The notes: a model not told the origin generated them from the letters alone. Positions 40,860-50,562 are shown, counted from the first letter of the stretch. The stretch is DNA of 64,000 nucleotides from Streptomyces typhae (GCF_009755605.1 NZ_WPNZ01000001.1:806001-870000); one strand, 5' to 3'. Program-made: numbers and translations.

Positions 40860-41675
40860 TCAGATCCCCACCGTGAAGCCCCTGGACCAGACTTGCATCT
40901 CCTGCACGATGCCCTCCCAGACACCCGTCAGCATCAGCAGGCCGGTCGCGATCATCATCACGCCGCCGATACGCATCACCCATACGTAGTGGCGCTTGAC
41001 CCACCCGAAGGCGCCGAGCGCCTTGCGGAAGGCGACCGCGGCGAAGATGAACGGCAGTCCGAGTCCCAGACAGTACGCGACGTTCAGTACGGCGCCGCGC
41101 CCGGCGGTCGCCTGGTCGAGTGCCAGCACGTTGACGGACGCGAGCGTCGGGCCCACGCACGGCGCCCAGCCGACGGCGAAGAGCGCACCGATCAGCGGCG
41201 CCCCCACGAGCCCGGTCGCGGGCTTCTTGTGGAAGCGGAACTCGCGCTGCGAGAGCCAGGGCATCAGCCCCATGAAGAACAGACCGAGCGCGACCATCAG
41301 GACGCCGAGAACCTTGTTGATGACGCTCTGGTGGTCCTGGAGGTTCTGGCCGAAGTACCCGAACAGAGCACCGGTGGAGACGAAGACGACGGTGAAGCCG
41401 AGGACGAAGAGCCCGGCGCCCGCGACCATCCGGCCGCGCCGGGCCTCGGCGAGGTCGGTGCCGCTGACGCCGGTGACATAGCTGAGGTAGCCGGGCACGA
41501 GCGGCAGCACGCAGGGCGAGAAGAAGGAGACGAGGCCGCCGAGCAGCGCGATCGGCAGAGCGAGGGCGAGGGTGCCGCTGTACACGGTCTGGTTCATCTC
41601 GCCCGGCTGCGCGGCGAGCGTGGTGGCGTGCGCGACGGCGGGGTCGGAGACGACCGCGGTCAGAAGGGCGGACAC
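40860..41675 (-). CDS. ccdA: CcdA-like thiol-disulfide transporter
   Basis: The 271-residue protein has six or seven membrane segments. A cysteine lies in the first (SFFSPCVLPLVPGYLSYV) and another in the fourth (GWAPCVGPTLASV), the redox pair that passes electrons from cytosolic thioredoxin across the membrane. It supplies reductant to the adjacent thioredoxin-like lipoprotein and on to apocytochrome c. It lies 4 bp after that gene in the operon. Confidence 0.9.
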   Translation of the reverse strand: MSALLTAVVSDPAVAHATTLAAQPGEMNQTVYSGTLALALPIALLGGLVSFFSPCVLPLVPGYLSYVTGVSGTDLAEARRGRMVAGAGLFVLGFTVVFVSTGALFGYFGQNLQDHQSVINKVLGVLMVALGLFFMGLMPWLSQREFRFHKKPATGLVGAPLIGALFAVGWAPCVGPTLASVNVLALDQATAGRGAVLNVAYCLGLGLPFIFAAVAFRKALGAFGWVKRHYVWVMRIGGVMMIATGLLMLTGVWEGIVQEMQVWSRGFTVGI

Positions 41676-41679
41676 GTGA

Positions 41680-42324
41680 TCACTTCTCCGCGATCAGGGG
41701 GTCGACCATCTTGCGCAGCTTCTCCTCGTTGAGGGGCTGCTGGGAGCGCGCCGCGATCTTCCCGTCCCGGTCGATGACGACGGTGGACGGGATGAACTGC
41801 GGGTTCAGCGTGCCCTTGGGGAAGCGCAGCATCAGCCTGCCCATCGGGTCGTACAGGCTCGGGTAGCCGATCCCGTAGTCCTTCTCGAAGGAGATCGCCG
41901 GGCCCTTCTCCGGGTCGCGGGCGTTGATGCCGACGAACTGCACGTCGTCCTTGGTGGCGGCCGAGACCTTCTTGAAGTTCGGCGCCTCCGCCCGGCACGG
42001 CGGGCACCACGAGCCCCAGACGTTCAGGACGACGACCTTGCCCTTGTAGTCGTCGATGCTCAGCTTCTCACCGTCGAGCGTCTCGCCGTCGATGGCGGGC
42101 GCGTCGTGCCGGTCGCCCTTCTCGGCGGTGGAGATGCCGTCCTTGCTGGTGATGAAGTTGGTCTTGCCGGAGCCGCCGGACGTACCGCCCGAGCCGCACG
42201 CGGAGAGCGTCAGCGCGAGGGCCGCGGCGCCTGCCGCAAGCAGTGTCGCCCGACCTCGACGGCTGCGGTCGCTTCGGCGGAGGCTGCGGTTCGGGCTGCG
42301 GGGGGCGCGGCAGGCGGCACTCAT
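41680..42324 (-). CDS. ResA/TlpA-like thioredoxin lipoprotein
   Basis: The 214-residue precursor has a lipoprotein signal (LALTLSACGS) and a TlpA-type thioredoxin fold with the active site NVWGSWCPPCRAEAP and the cis-proline region IPSTVVIDRDG. It keeps apocytochrome c haem-binding cysteines reduced outside the membrane. It is first of the four-gene System II operon (resA-ccdA-resB-ccsB order). No ribosome site precedes ATG 42324, so initiation may be leaderless. Confidence 0.85.
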   Translation of the reverse strand: MSAACRAPRSPNRSLRRSDRSRRGRATLLAAGAAALALTLSACGSGGTSGGSGKTNFITSKDGISTAEKGDRHDAPAIDGETLDGEKLSIDDYKGKVVVLNVWGSWCPPCRAEAPNFKKVSAATKDDVQFVGINARDPEKGPAISFEKDYGIGYPSLYDPMGRLMLRFPKGTLNPQFIPSTVVIDRDGKIAARSQQPLNEEKLRKMVDPLIAEK

Positions 42325-42393
42325 GTGAAAAGTTTCGCATGCCCGTTTCGGGGATCTTCGACGCCCCCCGCAGTAGCCGTTCCCGGCCGGGCC

Positions 42394-42480
42394 CAGCCCT
42401 TCTCGACGTCCGGACTCAGCCCTCGCGGTGTCCGGGCTCAGCCCTTCTCGGCGTCCGGACTCAGCCCTTCTCGGCGTCCG
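42394..42480. repeat. four 22-23-bp repeats carrying the deacetylase stop codon
   Basis: CAGCCCTTCTCGGCGTCCGGACT-type units start at 42394, 42417, 42439 and 42462. On the minus strand the copies restate the last codons and TGA of the deacetylase gene (ending DAEKG). The stop actually used, at 42461-42463, falls at the junction of the last two units. Confidence 0.9.
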
Positions 42481-43774
42481 TGCGGCTGTCGGACGAGGCG
42501 CTCCCGAGGAAGGTCTTCCAGCCGCCGGTCGGCTGCTGTCCGACCTGGAGGCCGCGCAGCTTGGCGAGGACCTCGGGCTTCTGCACGTCGAGCCAGTCCA
42601 CGAACTGCCGGAAGGAGACCAGGCGCACGTCCTTCTTGCCGGCCATGCCCTTCAGGGCCTCCTCGACGGCGTCCATGTAGATGCCGCCGTTCCACTGCTC
42701 GAAGTGGTTGCCGATGTAGAAGGGGGCGCGGTTGGTCTCGTAGGCGCGCTTGAAGCCCGCGAGGTAGGCCTCGGTGGCCTGCTTGCGCCAGCCCGGGTAG
42801 TTGTGCGCCGGGGCCTTCGTGGAGTTCTTCGACTGGTTGGCGAGGATGTTGTAGTCCATCGACAGGACCTCGAAGGAGTGGCCCGGGAACGGTATCTGCT
42901 GCAGCGGCAGGTCCCAGACGCCCATCTTCTTGTCGGGCCACATCTGGCGGCCGCCGGGCGAGGAGGCGTCGTAGCGCCAGCCGAGCTTCTTGGCCGTCGG
43001 CAGCAGGTTGTCCTGGCCGAGGAGGCAGGGCGTGCGGCCGCCGACGAGTTCCTTCTCGTAGTCGAAGGGCAGCGGCGGCAGGTCGTTCCAGCCGGTGTTC
43101 GTGCGCCACTTCGTCACGAAGGACTTGGCCTGGTCGATCTCGGACTGCCACTGGGCGGGCGTCCAGTTGCCGACGGTGCCGGTGCCGGCGCAGAAGTGCC
43201 CGTTGAAGTGGGTGCCTATCTCATGGCCTTCCAGCCATGCCTGGCGCACGTACTTGAGGGTGGCCTTGATGTGGTCGTCCGTGAGGTAGCCGATGTCGGA
43301 GGCGCCCACGCTGTTGTTCGGCGGCCGGTAGAGCCGCTTCTTGGACTCGGGGAGCAGATAGAGCCCGGAGAGGAAGAACGTCATCCGCGCGTCGTGCTCC
43401 TCGGCGAGCTTCAGGAAGCGCGGGAACAGGCCGTTGCCGACCTCGCCCGCGCCGTCCCAGGAGAACACGACGAACTGCGGCGGCGTCTCGCCCGGCTCCA
43501 GGGGGCGCGGCTTCTCGGGCTGGTTCGGCTGCTTGCCCGTGTAGGCCGTGGAACCGTCGCCGATCGGCTTCGCGGGACGGCTCGGCTTGCCCGGCTTTCC
43601 GGCGCCCGCCTGGTCCGCACCGGATCCGGAGTCCCCGGAACCGGAGCCGCAGGCGGTCAGGCCGAAGGCGGCCGCGGCGCCGACCCCCAGGCCGATGGCA
43701 CCCCGGCGACTGAGAGCAGCCCGGCCGGTCGCGGGCGCTCCGTCGCCCATATCCGTGCGGCTGTCGTCGCGCAT
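42461..43774 (-). CDS. polysaccharide deacetylase-like lipoprotein
   Basis: The 437-residue protein has a Tat/lipoprotein-like signal (ALSRRGAIGLGVGAAAAFGL followed by TACGS), a disordered linker, and a NodB-like fold. The first motif is FVVFSWDGAGE, with only one Asp where TFDDG is typical. The zinc histidines sit in GHEIGTHFNGHFC, and the last motif is around PFYIGNHFEQW. The altered first motif suggests changed or reduced catalysis. Location is the outer face of the membrane. Confidence 0.8.
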   Translation of the reverse strand: MRDDSRTDMGDGAPATGRAALSRRGAIGLGVGAAAAFGLTACGSGSGDSGSGADQAGAGKPGKPSRPAKPIGDGSTAYTGKQPNQPEKPRPLEPGETPPQFVVFSWDGAGEVGNGLFPRFLKLAEEHDARMTFFLSGLYLLPESKKRLYRPPNNSVGASDIGYLTDDHIKATLKYVRQAWLEGHEIGTHFNGHFCAGTGTVGNWTPAQWQSEIDQAKSFVTKWRTNTGWNDLPPLPFDYEKELVGGRTPCLLGQDNLLPTAKKLGWRYDASSPGGRQMWPDKKMGVWDLPLQQIPFPGHSFEVLSMDYNILANQSKNSTKAPAHNYPGWRKQATEAYLAGFKRAYETNRAPFYIGNHFEQWNGGIYMDAVEEALKGMAGKKDVRLVSFRQFVDWLDVQKPEVLAKLRGLQVGQQPTGGWKTFLGSASSDSRTDAEKG

Positions 43775-43969
43775 TCCAACCCCATTCGTCGTGCCTTCGG
43801 TCCTTCCCGGCGGAAGGACAACTCCTTAGAGGGTGCGGGGTGGGCCGGGGTTCCGAGAAGGCATGGAGATATGGGGCTTATTACAGAGGGGAGACATTCG
43901 ACGCCATAGGGTGTCCGCGCCATTACCGGGCGCACACAGCGGGTGCACAGGACACGAACAGGACACGAA

Positions 43970-44012
43970 AAGGCGGGCGCCTCTCCCGTGTTATGGGAGA
44001 AGCGCCCGCCTT
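43970..44012. terminator. terminator of the hemL operon
   Basis: An 18-bp stem with one mismatch (AAGGCGGGCGCCTCTCCC / GGGAGAAGCGCCCGCCTT) over a short loop. On the minus strand it is followed by TTTTCG. The 329-bp gap 43775-44103 holds this and the 24-bp duplication, nothing else. Confidence 0.85.
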
Positions 44013-44023
44013 ACGCGAGAAAA

Positions 44024-44071
44024 ACCCGCCCTTCGGTGACCGGGACGACCCGCCCTTCGGTGACCGGGACG
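44024..44071. repeat. perfect 24-bp direct duplication
   Basis: ACCCGCCCTTCGGTGACCGG plus ACG is repeated exactly at 44024 and 44048, between the phosphatase stop and its terminator. Confidence 0.9.
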
Positions 44072-44103
44072 CTACGGAAAGTCAGACCGGACCGACTGCG
44101 GAC

Positions 44104-44799
44104 TCAGGCACCAAAAGCCTTGCTCTTTCCCTTGACCGGTTTGGCGCCCGCGAGAAGGTGCTTGGGGACAAGATTTCGGGCAGGTTCCGAGTAACCCACG
44201 GACACGATCTTGTCGCCGCGATAGGTGAAGGACGTCAGGGAGGCGAGCGTGCACTGCCGCTTGCGCGGGTCGTGCCACAGCCGGCGCTTCTCCACATAGC
44301 TGCGCACGATCCAGATCGGCAGCTGGTGGCTGACGCACACGGCCTCGTGCCCGCGGGCGGCGTCCCGGGCGGCGTCGAGCGCGCCCATCATCCGCACGAC
44401 CTGGTCGATGTACGGCTCGCCCCAGGACGGCTTGAAGGGGTTGACCAGGTGCTTCCAGTTGTCCGGGTTCTTCAGGGCGCCGTCGCCGACGCCGAAGGTC
44501 TTGCCCTCGAAGACGTTCTCCGCCTCGATCAGGCGCCCGTCGGTGGCGAGGTCGAGGCCGTGCGCCTTGGCGATGGGCGTCGCCGTCTCCTGGGCCCGGT
44601 CGAGCGGCGACGCCACGACATGCGTGATGTCGCGCGACGACAGGTGCTCGGCGACCCGGTCGGCCATCTTCCGGCCCAGGTCGGAGAGGTGGTAGCCGTC
44701 GAGCCGCCCGTACAGGATCCCGTCGGGGTTGTGCACCTCGCCGTGGCGCATGAGGTGGACGACGGTCAGCTCTTGGTCGCGCTTGCCGGCCGCGGTCAT
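44104..44799 (-). CDS. histidine phosphatase family protein
   Basis: The 231-residue enzyme begins with the phosphohistidine motif [13 protein letters not shown]. It has [13 protein letters not shown] and the second catalytic histidine in [12 protein letters not shown], the phosphoglycerate-mutase-like fold. The substrate is unknown. ATG 44799 overlaps the hemL stop by ATGA, so it is co-translated with a haem biosynthesis gene, a pairing seen in other actinobacteria. Confidence 0.85.
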   Translation of the reverse strand: MTAAGKRDQELTVVHLMRHGEVHNPDGILYGRLDGYHLSDLGRKMADRVAEHLSSRDITHVVASPLDRAQETATPIAKAHGLDLATDGRLIEAENVFEGKTFGVGDGALKNPDNWKHLVNPFKPSWGEPYIDQVVRMMGALDAARDAARGHEAVCVSHQLPIWIVRSYVEKRRLWHDPRKRQCTLASLTSFTYRGDKIVSVGYSEPARNLVPKHLLAGAKPVKGKSKAFGA

Positions 44800-46151
44800 A
44801 CGGAGGCCTCCGGGGAGTTCGTGGCTTCGGCGGCCGCGCGGGCGGCGGCCGGAAGGGCGGCCGCGACACGCTCGACGGCACGCTCGTCATGGGCGGTGGA
44901 GACGAACCAGGACTCGAAGGCCGAGGGCGGCAGATACACGCCCTGCGACAGCATCGAGTGGAAGAACGCGGTGAAGCGGAAAGTCTCCTGCCCCTTGGCG
45001 TCCTCGTAATTGCGCACCTCGCGGTCCGTGAAGAACACGGTGAACATATTGGCGGCGTTCTGCACCCGGTGCGCCACGCCCTCCTTGCGCAGTGCGTCGC
45101 TCACGAGTCCGCGCAGTTCGAGCGAGACGGCGTCGACCTTCTCGTACGCGGCGTCGTCGAGGAGGCGCAACTGCGCGAGCCCGGCGGCCGTCGCGACCGG
45201 ATTCCCGGACAGCGTGCCCGCCTGATAAACGGGGCCCACCGGCGCGAGATGCGCCATCACATCGGCGCGGCCACCGAATGCGGCGGCGGGAAATCCACCG
45301 CCCATGACCTTCCCGAACGTCATGAGGTCGGGGGCGACCCCGTCGACACCGAACCAACCGGCCTTGCTGGTCCTGAATCCCGTCATGACCTCATCGGAAA
45401 TGAACAGCGCGCCGTTCTTCGCACACGCCGCCTTGAGGCCTTCGTTGAAACCGGGCCGGGGCGGCACCACGCCCATGTTCCCGGGCGCCGCCTCCGTGAT
45501 CACGCAGGCGATCTCGCCGGGGAAGGTGTGGAAGGCCTCGTGCACGGCCTCCAGGTCGTTGTACGGAAGGACGATGGTGTCGCCCGCCTGGGCGCCCGTG
45601 ACGCCCGGCGTGTCGGGCAGGCCGAAGGTCGCGACGCCCGACCCGGCGGCGGCGAGCAGGGCGTCCACGTGCCCGTGGTAGCAGCCGGCGAACTTGACGA
45701 CCTTGGCCCGGCCCGTGAACCCGCGGGCGAGCCGGATGGCGGACATCGTCGCCTCGGTGCCGCTGGAGACGAGCCGGACCTGCTCGACCGGGGCGATCCG
45801 GTCGACGATCTCCTCGGCCAGGGCGACCTCGCCCTCGCCGGGCGTGCCGAAGGAGGTGCCGCGGGCGACGGCCTCCTGGACGGCCGCGATCACCTCGGGG
45901 TGGGAGTGCCCGAGGATCATGGGTCCCCAGGAACACACGAGGTCTACGTACTCGCGTCCATCGGCATCCGTCAGGTACGGACCGGTACCGGACACCATGA
46001 AACGGGGCGTACCGCCCACCGCGCGGAAGGCACGCACGGGCGAGTTCACACCGCCGGGCGTCACGGCCGCCGCACGGTCGAAAAGAGTCTGCGAAACTGG
46101 GGCGCTATACGGGAAGCTCACATGAACCATGGTGTCAGAGGGTCCGGACAT
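44796..46151 (-). CDS. hemL: glutamate-1-semialdehyde 2,1-aminomutase
   Basis: HemL converts glutamate-1-semialdehyde to 5-aminolevulinate, the haem precursor, with PLP. The 451-residue protein shows [12 protein letters not shown], the PLP-binding [17 protein letters not shown] segment, and the lysine in [21 protein letters not shown] 46151 is chosen since GGGAGG lies about 10 bp upstream; ATG 46130 is the shorter alternative. Confidence 0.9.
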   Translation of the reverse strand: MSGPSDTMVHVSFPYSAPVSQTLFDRAAAVTPGGVNSPVRAFRAVGGTPRFMVSGTGPYLTDADGREYVDLVCSWGPMILGHSHPEVIAAVQEAVARGTSFGTPGEGEVALAEEIVDRIAPVEQVRLVSSGTEATMSAIRLARGFTGRAKVVKFAGCYHGHVDALLAAAGSGVATFGLPDTPGVTGAQAGDTIVLPYNDLEAVHEAFHTFPGEIACVITEAAPGNMGVVPPRPGFNEGLKAACAKNGALFISDEVMTGFRTSKAGWFGVDGVAPDLMTFGKVMGGGFPAAAFGGRADVMAHLAPVGPVYQAGTLSGNPVATAAGLAQLRLLDDAAYEKVDAVSLELRGLVSDALRKEGVAHRVQNAANMFTVFFTDREVRNYEDAKGQETFRFTAFFHSMLSQGVYLPPSAFESWFVSTAHDERAVERVAAALPAAARAAAEATNSPEASV

Positions 46152-46339
46152 CGTGATCGGGCCTCCCGGACGGCGGCTTTCCGCGCTGTCGCCCCAGCCA
46201 GGGGGCGGCGGCTGGGGAAATCCTGTGGACTGGTGTTTCGCCCCACGTTTCGGCGGGTGACCGTGGGGGAGGTCACTGACACGATGATCGGGTTGCGCGG
46301 CAGGGTCCACGCGCCTTAGAAAAGCAGTCGGGTGGAGAT

Positions 46340-46936
46340 ATGCAGCGCGGTGGCGGACTGGGCGAGGGGACCGACGGCCTGGGCCCCCGGCGTGCCCGGC
46401 GGGGCAAGCACCGGCGAGAGGCGCAGGCGGCACCGGCCCCCGAGCAGCGGACGCCGGACAGGGTGGAGCGTGACCGGTCGGGAAACAGGAGCGGTGGGGT
46501 GGGGGTGACCTACAAATACTTCGGCGCCCCCGACGGCGCCACGGCTGCCCGGGTCCCCATCTCGATGCGCCCCGAGGAGCTCGGCGGCGACGAGCTGGGC
46601 ATGGGCGGCATGTTCACCAAGATCAAGCCGGAGACGATGGCCGCGATGGTCCTCACCGGCATCGAGGGCATACCCCTGCACAAGGTCCCCCCGCTGGAGC
46701 TGGTCGTCCTGCACCCCGACTACGCCGTCGTCAAGCTCCCCATGACGGTCGTCGACCCGCTGCGCGGCATCGGCGAGGAGTCGGTGGGCGCGGCGGCCTT
46801 CATCTGGTCGACGGTCCCGGACCGCGGCGGCCCCCGGGACGCCTTCAACGTCTACCAACTCCTGCACGAGTGGCAGGACTTCAGCCACCGCCTGCACGAC
46901 GCGGGGCACCAGGCCTACTGCCTGGTGTGGCCCTAG
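46340..46936 (+). CDS. conserved hypothetical protein
   Basis: The first ~55 residues are basic and disordered. The conserved-looking part starts at [20 protein letters not shown] and continues with [18 protein letters not shown] and [17 protein letters not shown], a compact alpha/beta domain without known motifs. The protein is 198 residues long, divergent from hemL, with GGAG just before ATG 46340. A GTG near 46501 would give only the conserved domain. No function recognised. Confidence 0.65.
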   Translation: MQRGGGLGEGTDGLGPRRARRGKHRREAQAAPAPEQRTPDRVERDRSGNRSGGVGVTYKYFGAPDGATAARVPISMRPEELGGDELGMGGMFTKIKPETMAAMVLTGIEGIPLHKVPPLELVVLHPDYAVVKLPMTVVDPLRGIGEESVGAAAFIWSTVPDRGGPRDAFNVYQLLHEWQDFSHRLHDAGHQAYCLVWP

Positions 46937-46981
46937 GCCCCCTAGGCCCCCTAGGTCCCCTGGGGCCGCGCCCCGTCCCGC

Positions 46982-48454
46982 TCACCGCTTGAGGACCGCC
47001 TCCATCACCGCCTTCGCGATCGGCGCGCCCAGCTTGCCGCCCGCGATCTCCGAGCGGGAGATGTCCATGTCCTGCGGGTCGACCAGGACGGCGACCGCCA
47101 CCGGCGAGGTGCCGTCGGACTTCTTGGCGTAGGAGACGAACCACGCGTACGGGCGCTCGTCGCGTACGTTCGCGCCGTGCTGCGCGGTGCCGGGCTTGCC
47201 GCCGACCGTGACGCCCTCGATGGCCACCTTGTCGCCGGTGCCGTCGGTCACCGTGTGCTCCATCATCTCCTGGACCTTGCGCGCGGTGGACTCCGAGACG
47301 GCCCGGCTCAGCTCCTTCGGCTCCGTCTTCGCCACCGTCGAAAGGTCGGACCCCCGCAACTCCTTGACCAGGTACGGCTGCATCACCTTGCCGTCGTTGG
47401 CGAGGCCCGCGGTGACCATGGCCATCTGGAACGGGGTGGTGGTGACGCTGCCCTGGCCCATGCCGGTCAGCGCCGTCTGCGGCTTGTCCAGCTTCTCGGG
47501 GTACACGCTCGCCGCCGTACGCACCGGCATGAACTGCTCCTCGTTGAAGCCGAACTTCTCGGCCGTCTCCCGCATGCCGTCCTTGCCGGTCCTCAGGGCG
47601 GCGTCCAGGAAGACGTTGTTGCACGACCACTGCATCGCGGTCTTCAGGGAGACCTTGTCGCACATGGAGTCCGGCACCACGTTGCCGATCGTCGTCGAGC
47701 TGAGCGGCAGCCGGTAGGGCGCCCGCGCCTTCGACCGGGCGTCGATGTCGGTGACCGCGCCGTGCTCCAGGGCCGCGGCCGCCGTGAGGATCTTGAATGT
47801 CGAACCCGGCGGGTACGTCTCGCGGAACGCCCGGCTGTTCAGCGGCTTGCGCTTGTCCTCGTCCAGCTTCTTGAACGCCTTGCCGTCCTTGTTGAAGATC
47901 CCGGCGAACACCGACGGGTCGTACGAGGGCGTGCTCGCCATCGCGAGGATGCGGCCGGAGCGCGGATCGAGGGCGACCACCGCCCCCTTGGCGTTCAGAT
48001 CCGTCAGGCCCTTGTACGCCGCGCGCTGCGCCTTCGGGTCGATGGTGGTGATCACGTCGCCGCCCGCCGGGCGCTCCCCGGTCAGCGTGTCGAGCGGGGA
48101 GCCGAGCAACCGCCTGTCCTTGCCGCTGAGCAGGTCGTCGTGCACGCCCTCCAGGAAGGTCTTCCCCTGGCTCTGCGAGAAGTAGCCGGTGACCGGCGCG
48201 TACATCGGACCGTCCTTGTAGACCCGCTTGTACTTGAAGTCCGAGCCCGGCGTCGGCACGGAACCGGTGATCGACCGGCCGCCGACGATGATGTCGCCCC
48301 GCGGCTGGGCGAAGGTGTCGATCTTCACGCGCCGGTTCATGTCGTGCTCGGCGAGGGCGTCGCCCCGCACGAACTGCACCCAGGTCGCGCGTATCAGCAG
48401 GGCCAGGACGAGGACACCGCAGAAGACGGCGGTGCGGCGGACGGTCGTGTTCAT
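46982..48454 (-). CDS. class B penicillin-binding protein (transpeptidase)
   Basis: The 490-residue protein has an N-terminal membrane anchor (AVFCGVLVLALLIRATW), a dimerisation-type linker (RGDIIVGGRSITGS) and a transpeptidase domain. The active serine is in PGSTFKILTAA, the second motif in WSCNNVF and the third as GGKPGTAQHG. It is shorter than FtsI and close to the PbpA type. It cross-links peptidoglycan stem peptides on the outer membrane face. A LysR / beta-lactamase-like pair lies directly upstream in the other direction. Confidence 0.85.
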   Translation of the reverse strand: MNTTVRRTAVFCGVLVLALLIRATWVQFVRGDALAEHDMNRRVKIDTFAQPRGDIIVGGRSITGSVPTPGSDFKYKRVYKDGPMYAPVTGYFSQSQGKTFLEGVHDDLLSGKDRRLLGSPLDTLTGERPAGGDVITTIDPKAQRAAYKGLTDLNAKGAVVALDPRSGRILAMASTPSYDPSVFAGIFNKDGKAFKKLDEDKRKPLNSRAFRETYPPGSTFKILTAAAALEHGAVTDIDARSKARAPYRLPLSSTTIGNVVPDSMCDKVSLKTAMQWSCNNVFLDAALRTGKDGMRETAEKFGFNEEQFMPVRTAASVYPEKLDKPQTALTGMGQGSVTTTPFQMAMVTAGLANDGKVMQPYLVKELRGSDLSTVAKTEPKELSRAVSESTARKVQEMMEHTVTDGTGDKVAIEGVTVGGKPGTAQHGANVRDERPYAWFVSYAKKSDGTSPVAVAVLVDPQDMDISRSEIAGGKLGAPIAKAVMEAVLKR

Positions 48455-48494
48455 GCGCCGAACAGAACAGCACTCCACCCCGTATGTCCAAGTT

Positions 48495-48530
48495 CGATAT
48501 CAGCTATCGATCGATCAATCTGCGATATCG
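48495..48530 (+). promoter_or_regulatory. operator region between PBP and LysR genes
   Basis: CGATATC (48495-48501) and GATATCG (48524-48530) form an inverted repeat around the perfect palindrome ATCGATCGAT (48506-48515). The AT content is high for this genome. It lies 10 bp before the LysR start and is a likely LysR binding site serving both directions. Confidence 0.6.
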
Positions 48531-48539
48531 TTCCTGCTC

Positions 48540-49508
48540 GTGGACCTGGTAAGGCACTTGGAGTGCTTTGTGGCTGTTGCAGAAGAGTCACATTTCGGTC
48601 GGGCCGCCGAGCGTCTCGGCATGGCGCAGCCACCCCTGTCCCAGCGCATCAAGGGCCTGGAACGCCACCTCGGCGTACGCCTCTTCGAACGCACGAGCCG
48701 ACAGGTCACCATCACCAAGGCAGGCACCCTCCTCCTCGACGACGCCCGCGAACTGCTCGGCCGGTCCGAGGCGCTCCTCGCCACCGCCCGCCGCATCCGG
48801 GACGGTGAGAGCGGACTGCTGCGCGCGGCGCTCCCCCCGGACATCGCCGGCGAGACCGTCGCCGCCCTCCTCGACGGCTTCCGCGCCCACCGCACGGGCG
48901 TCGAACTGGAACTGCGCGAACTGACCACCGCCCAGCAGCTCACCCAGCTCGCCGCCCACGACCTCGACGTCGGCCTCATCCACCACCCCTGCGACGTCAC
49001 CGGCCTCGAACTCGGCCCCGTACTGCGCCGCGAGATGGGCGTCCTGCTGCCCCGCGACGCCCCCGCCGCCGCCCTCACCGAAGTGCCGCTCACCGCGCTC
49101 ACCGGCTACGACCTGGTCCTCTTCCACCGCAGCGCCGCCCCGGCCCTGCACGACGACCTCCTCACCACCTGCGCCCGCGACGGCTACGCCCCGGCGGCCG
49201 TCCGGCACGGCCAGGGTGCCAGCTTCGTCCGCGGCCTCATCCTGTCCTCGCACGCCGTCGCCTTCGGCCCGAGGGACGCCCACCCCGCACCCGCCGCGGA
49301 CGAGGACCCCGACCTCGTCTGGCGTCCCCTCGCGGGAGCCCCGCTCGCCTGGCGGCACTCCGTCGCCTGGCCCAAGGGGCGCGGCGACACCGCCGTGAGC
49401 ACCTTCGCGCAGGCGGTCACCCAGGCCCTGCACAGCACCGCCGCCGTGACCGCCGACGCGCCCCCGCGCCCGCTCCATCTGCGCCCGACCGCGGAGTACT
49501 GGCTGTGA
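48540..49508 (+). CDS. LysR-family regulator
   Basis: The 322-residue protein has a clear LysR winged HTH (HFGRAAERLGMAQPPLSQRI, then RHLGVRLFERTSR) and a two-lobed effector domain (LRAALPPDIAGETV; DVGLIHHPCDVTGLE). GTG 48540 is chosen at the start of the HTH helix. It overlaps the beta-lactamase-like gene by GTGA and is divergent from a penicillin-binding protein gene, so it likely controls cell-wall or beta-lactam-related functions (AmpR-like, by context only). Confidence 0.85.
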   Translation: MDLVRHLECFVAVAEESHFGRAAERLGMAQPPLSQRIKGLERHLGVRLFERTSRQVTITKAGTLLLDDARELLGRSEALLATARRIRDGESGLLRAALPPDIAGETVAALLDGFRAHRTGVELELRELTTAQQLTQLAAHDLDVGLIHHPCDVTGLELGPVLRREMGVLLPRDAPAAALTEVPLTALTGYDLVLFHRSAAPALHDDLLTTCARDGYAPAAVRHGQGASFVRGLILSSHAVAFGPRDAHPAPAADEDPDLVWRPLAGAPLAWRHSVAWPKGRGDTAVSTFAQAVTQALHSTAAVTADAPPRPLHLRPTAEYWL

Positions 49509-50380
49509 CCAACACCCCCACGCGCCTGAAGGAAGCCTTCGCCGAGGCCGGCGTCACGGGCCGGCTGCACGCCCTCGACATCGACTCCGGCGCCGAACTC
49601 GGCACCGGCGCCGACCACCCCGTCGTCACCGCGAGCGTCCACAAGCTGTGCGTCCTCATCACGCTGTACGAGCAGGCCGCCGCCGGGCTCCTCGACCTCA
49701 CCGAGCAGGTCGAGTGCCCGCCCGACGGGCGCGCCTCCGGGCCCACCGGGCTCTCCGCGATGCTCGACCCCGTCCGGATGTCCCTGCGCGACGCGGCGTA
49801 CCTGATGATCGCCGTCAGCGACAACACCGCCGCCGAGCTCTGCCTGAGCCGCGTCGGCCTCGACGCCGTGAACGCCACCACCGCCCGCCTCGGCCTCACC
49901 CGCACCCGCGCCCTGCACACCTTCCGGGCGATGTTCGAGTCCATGCGCGAGGACGCGGGGCCCGGCGGCGCCCAGGCGCTCACCGACCCCTACGTCATCG
50001 CCCGCCTCCGCGCCCTCGACCCGGCCCGCTCCAACCACAGCACCGCCCGCGACATGACCCGGCTGCTCCGCGCCCTGTGGCGGGACGAGGCCTGCACTCC
50101 CGAGCACGGCGCTGCGATGCGCCGCGTCCTCGGCCTCCAGGTGTGGCCGCACCGCCTGGCCGCGGGCTTCCCCTTCGACGACGTGCACGTCGCGGGGAAG
50201 ACCGGCAGCCTGCCGACGCTGCGCAACGAAGTGGGCGTCGTCGAATACCCCGACGGCGGCCGCTACGCCGTCGCCGTCTTCACCCGCGCCGCCCGCACCG
50301 CCGCCACCCTGCCGCCCGCGGACGCCGTCATCGGCACGACGGCCCGCATCGCGGTGGAGGCGCTGCGGGCGGGGGCGTGA
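49505..50380 (+). CDS. class A beta-lactamase-like serine hydrolase
   Basis: The 291-residue protein keeps the three class A motifs: TASVHKLCVL (active Ser and Lys), AVSDNTAAELC (SDN) and VAGKTGSLPTLRN (KTG). No signal peptide is seen, so the enzyme would stay in the cytosol, unlike true secreted beta-lactamases. The omega-loop glutamate is not obvious. It is coupled to the LysR gene. It may hydrolyse other amides or act in wall recycling. Confidence 0.8.
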   Translation: MTNTPTRLKEAFAEAGVTGRLHALDIDSGAELGTGADHPVVTASVHKLCVLITLYEQAAAGLLDLTEQVECPPDGRASGPTGLSAMLDPVRMSLRDAAYLMIAVSDNTAAELCLSRVGLDAVNATTARLGLTRTRALHTFRAMFESMREDAGPGGAQALTDPYVIARLRALDPARSNHSTARDMTRLLRALWRDEACTPEHGAAMRRVLGLQVWPHRLAAGFPFDDVHVAGKTGSLPTLRNEVGVVEYPDGGRYAVAVFTRAARTAATLPPADAVIGTTARIAVEALRAGA

Positions 50381-50393
50381 CGTGAGCTGCCCG

Positions 50394-50518
50394 CGGCCCG
50401 TTCGTTCCCCTCGCGGCCCGTTCGTTCCGTACGCGGGCACGTTCATTCCGTACGTGGCCTGTTCGTTCCGTACGTGGCCTGTTCGTTCCGTACGCGCGGC
50501 CCGTTCATTCCCGTACGC
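50394..50518. repeat. six 20-23-bp repeats after the beta-lactamase-like gene
   Basis: GGCCTGTTCGTTCCGTACGT-type units run from 50394 to 50518 between convergent genes. The GTACG ends form small palindromes. No gene is seen here. Confidence 0.85.
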
Positions 50519-50562
50519 GTACGAGTGCCGACGTCACGCACACGCGTGCCGACGCTCCGTGC

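Noticed and set aside
38514..41732. 1072-codon plus-strand open frame
   Set aside because: It is antisense to resB and ccdA, which have clear family motifs; GC-rich third positions keep the opposite strand open.
42428..43909. 493-codon plus-strand open frame
   Set aside because: It is antisense to the deacetylase lipoprotein, which has a signal peptide and NodB-like motifs.
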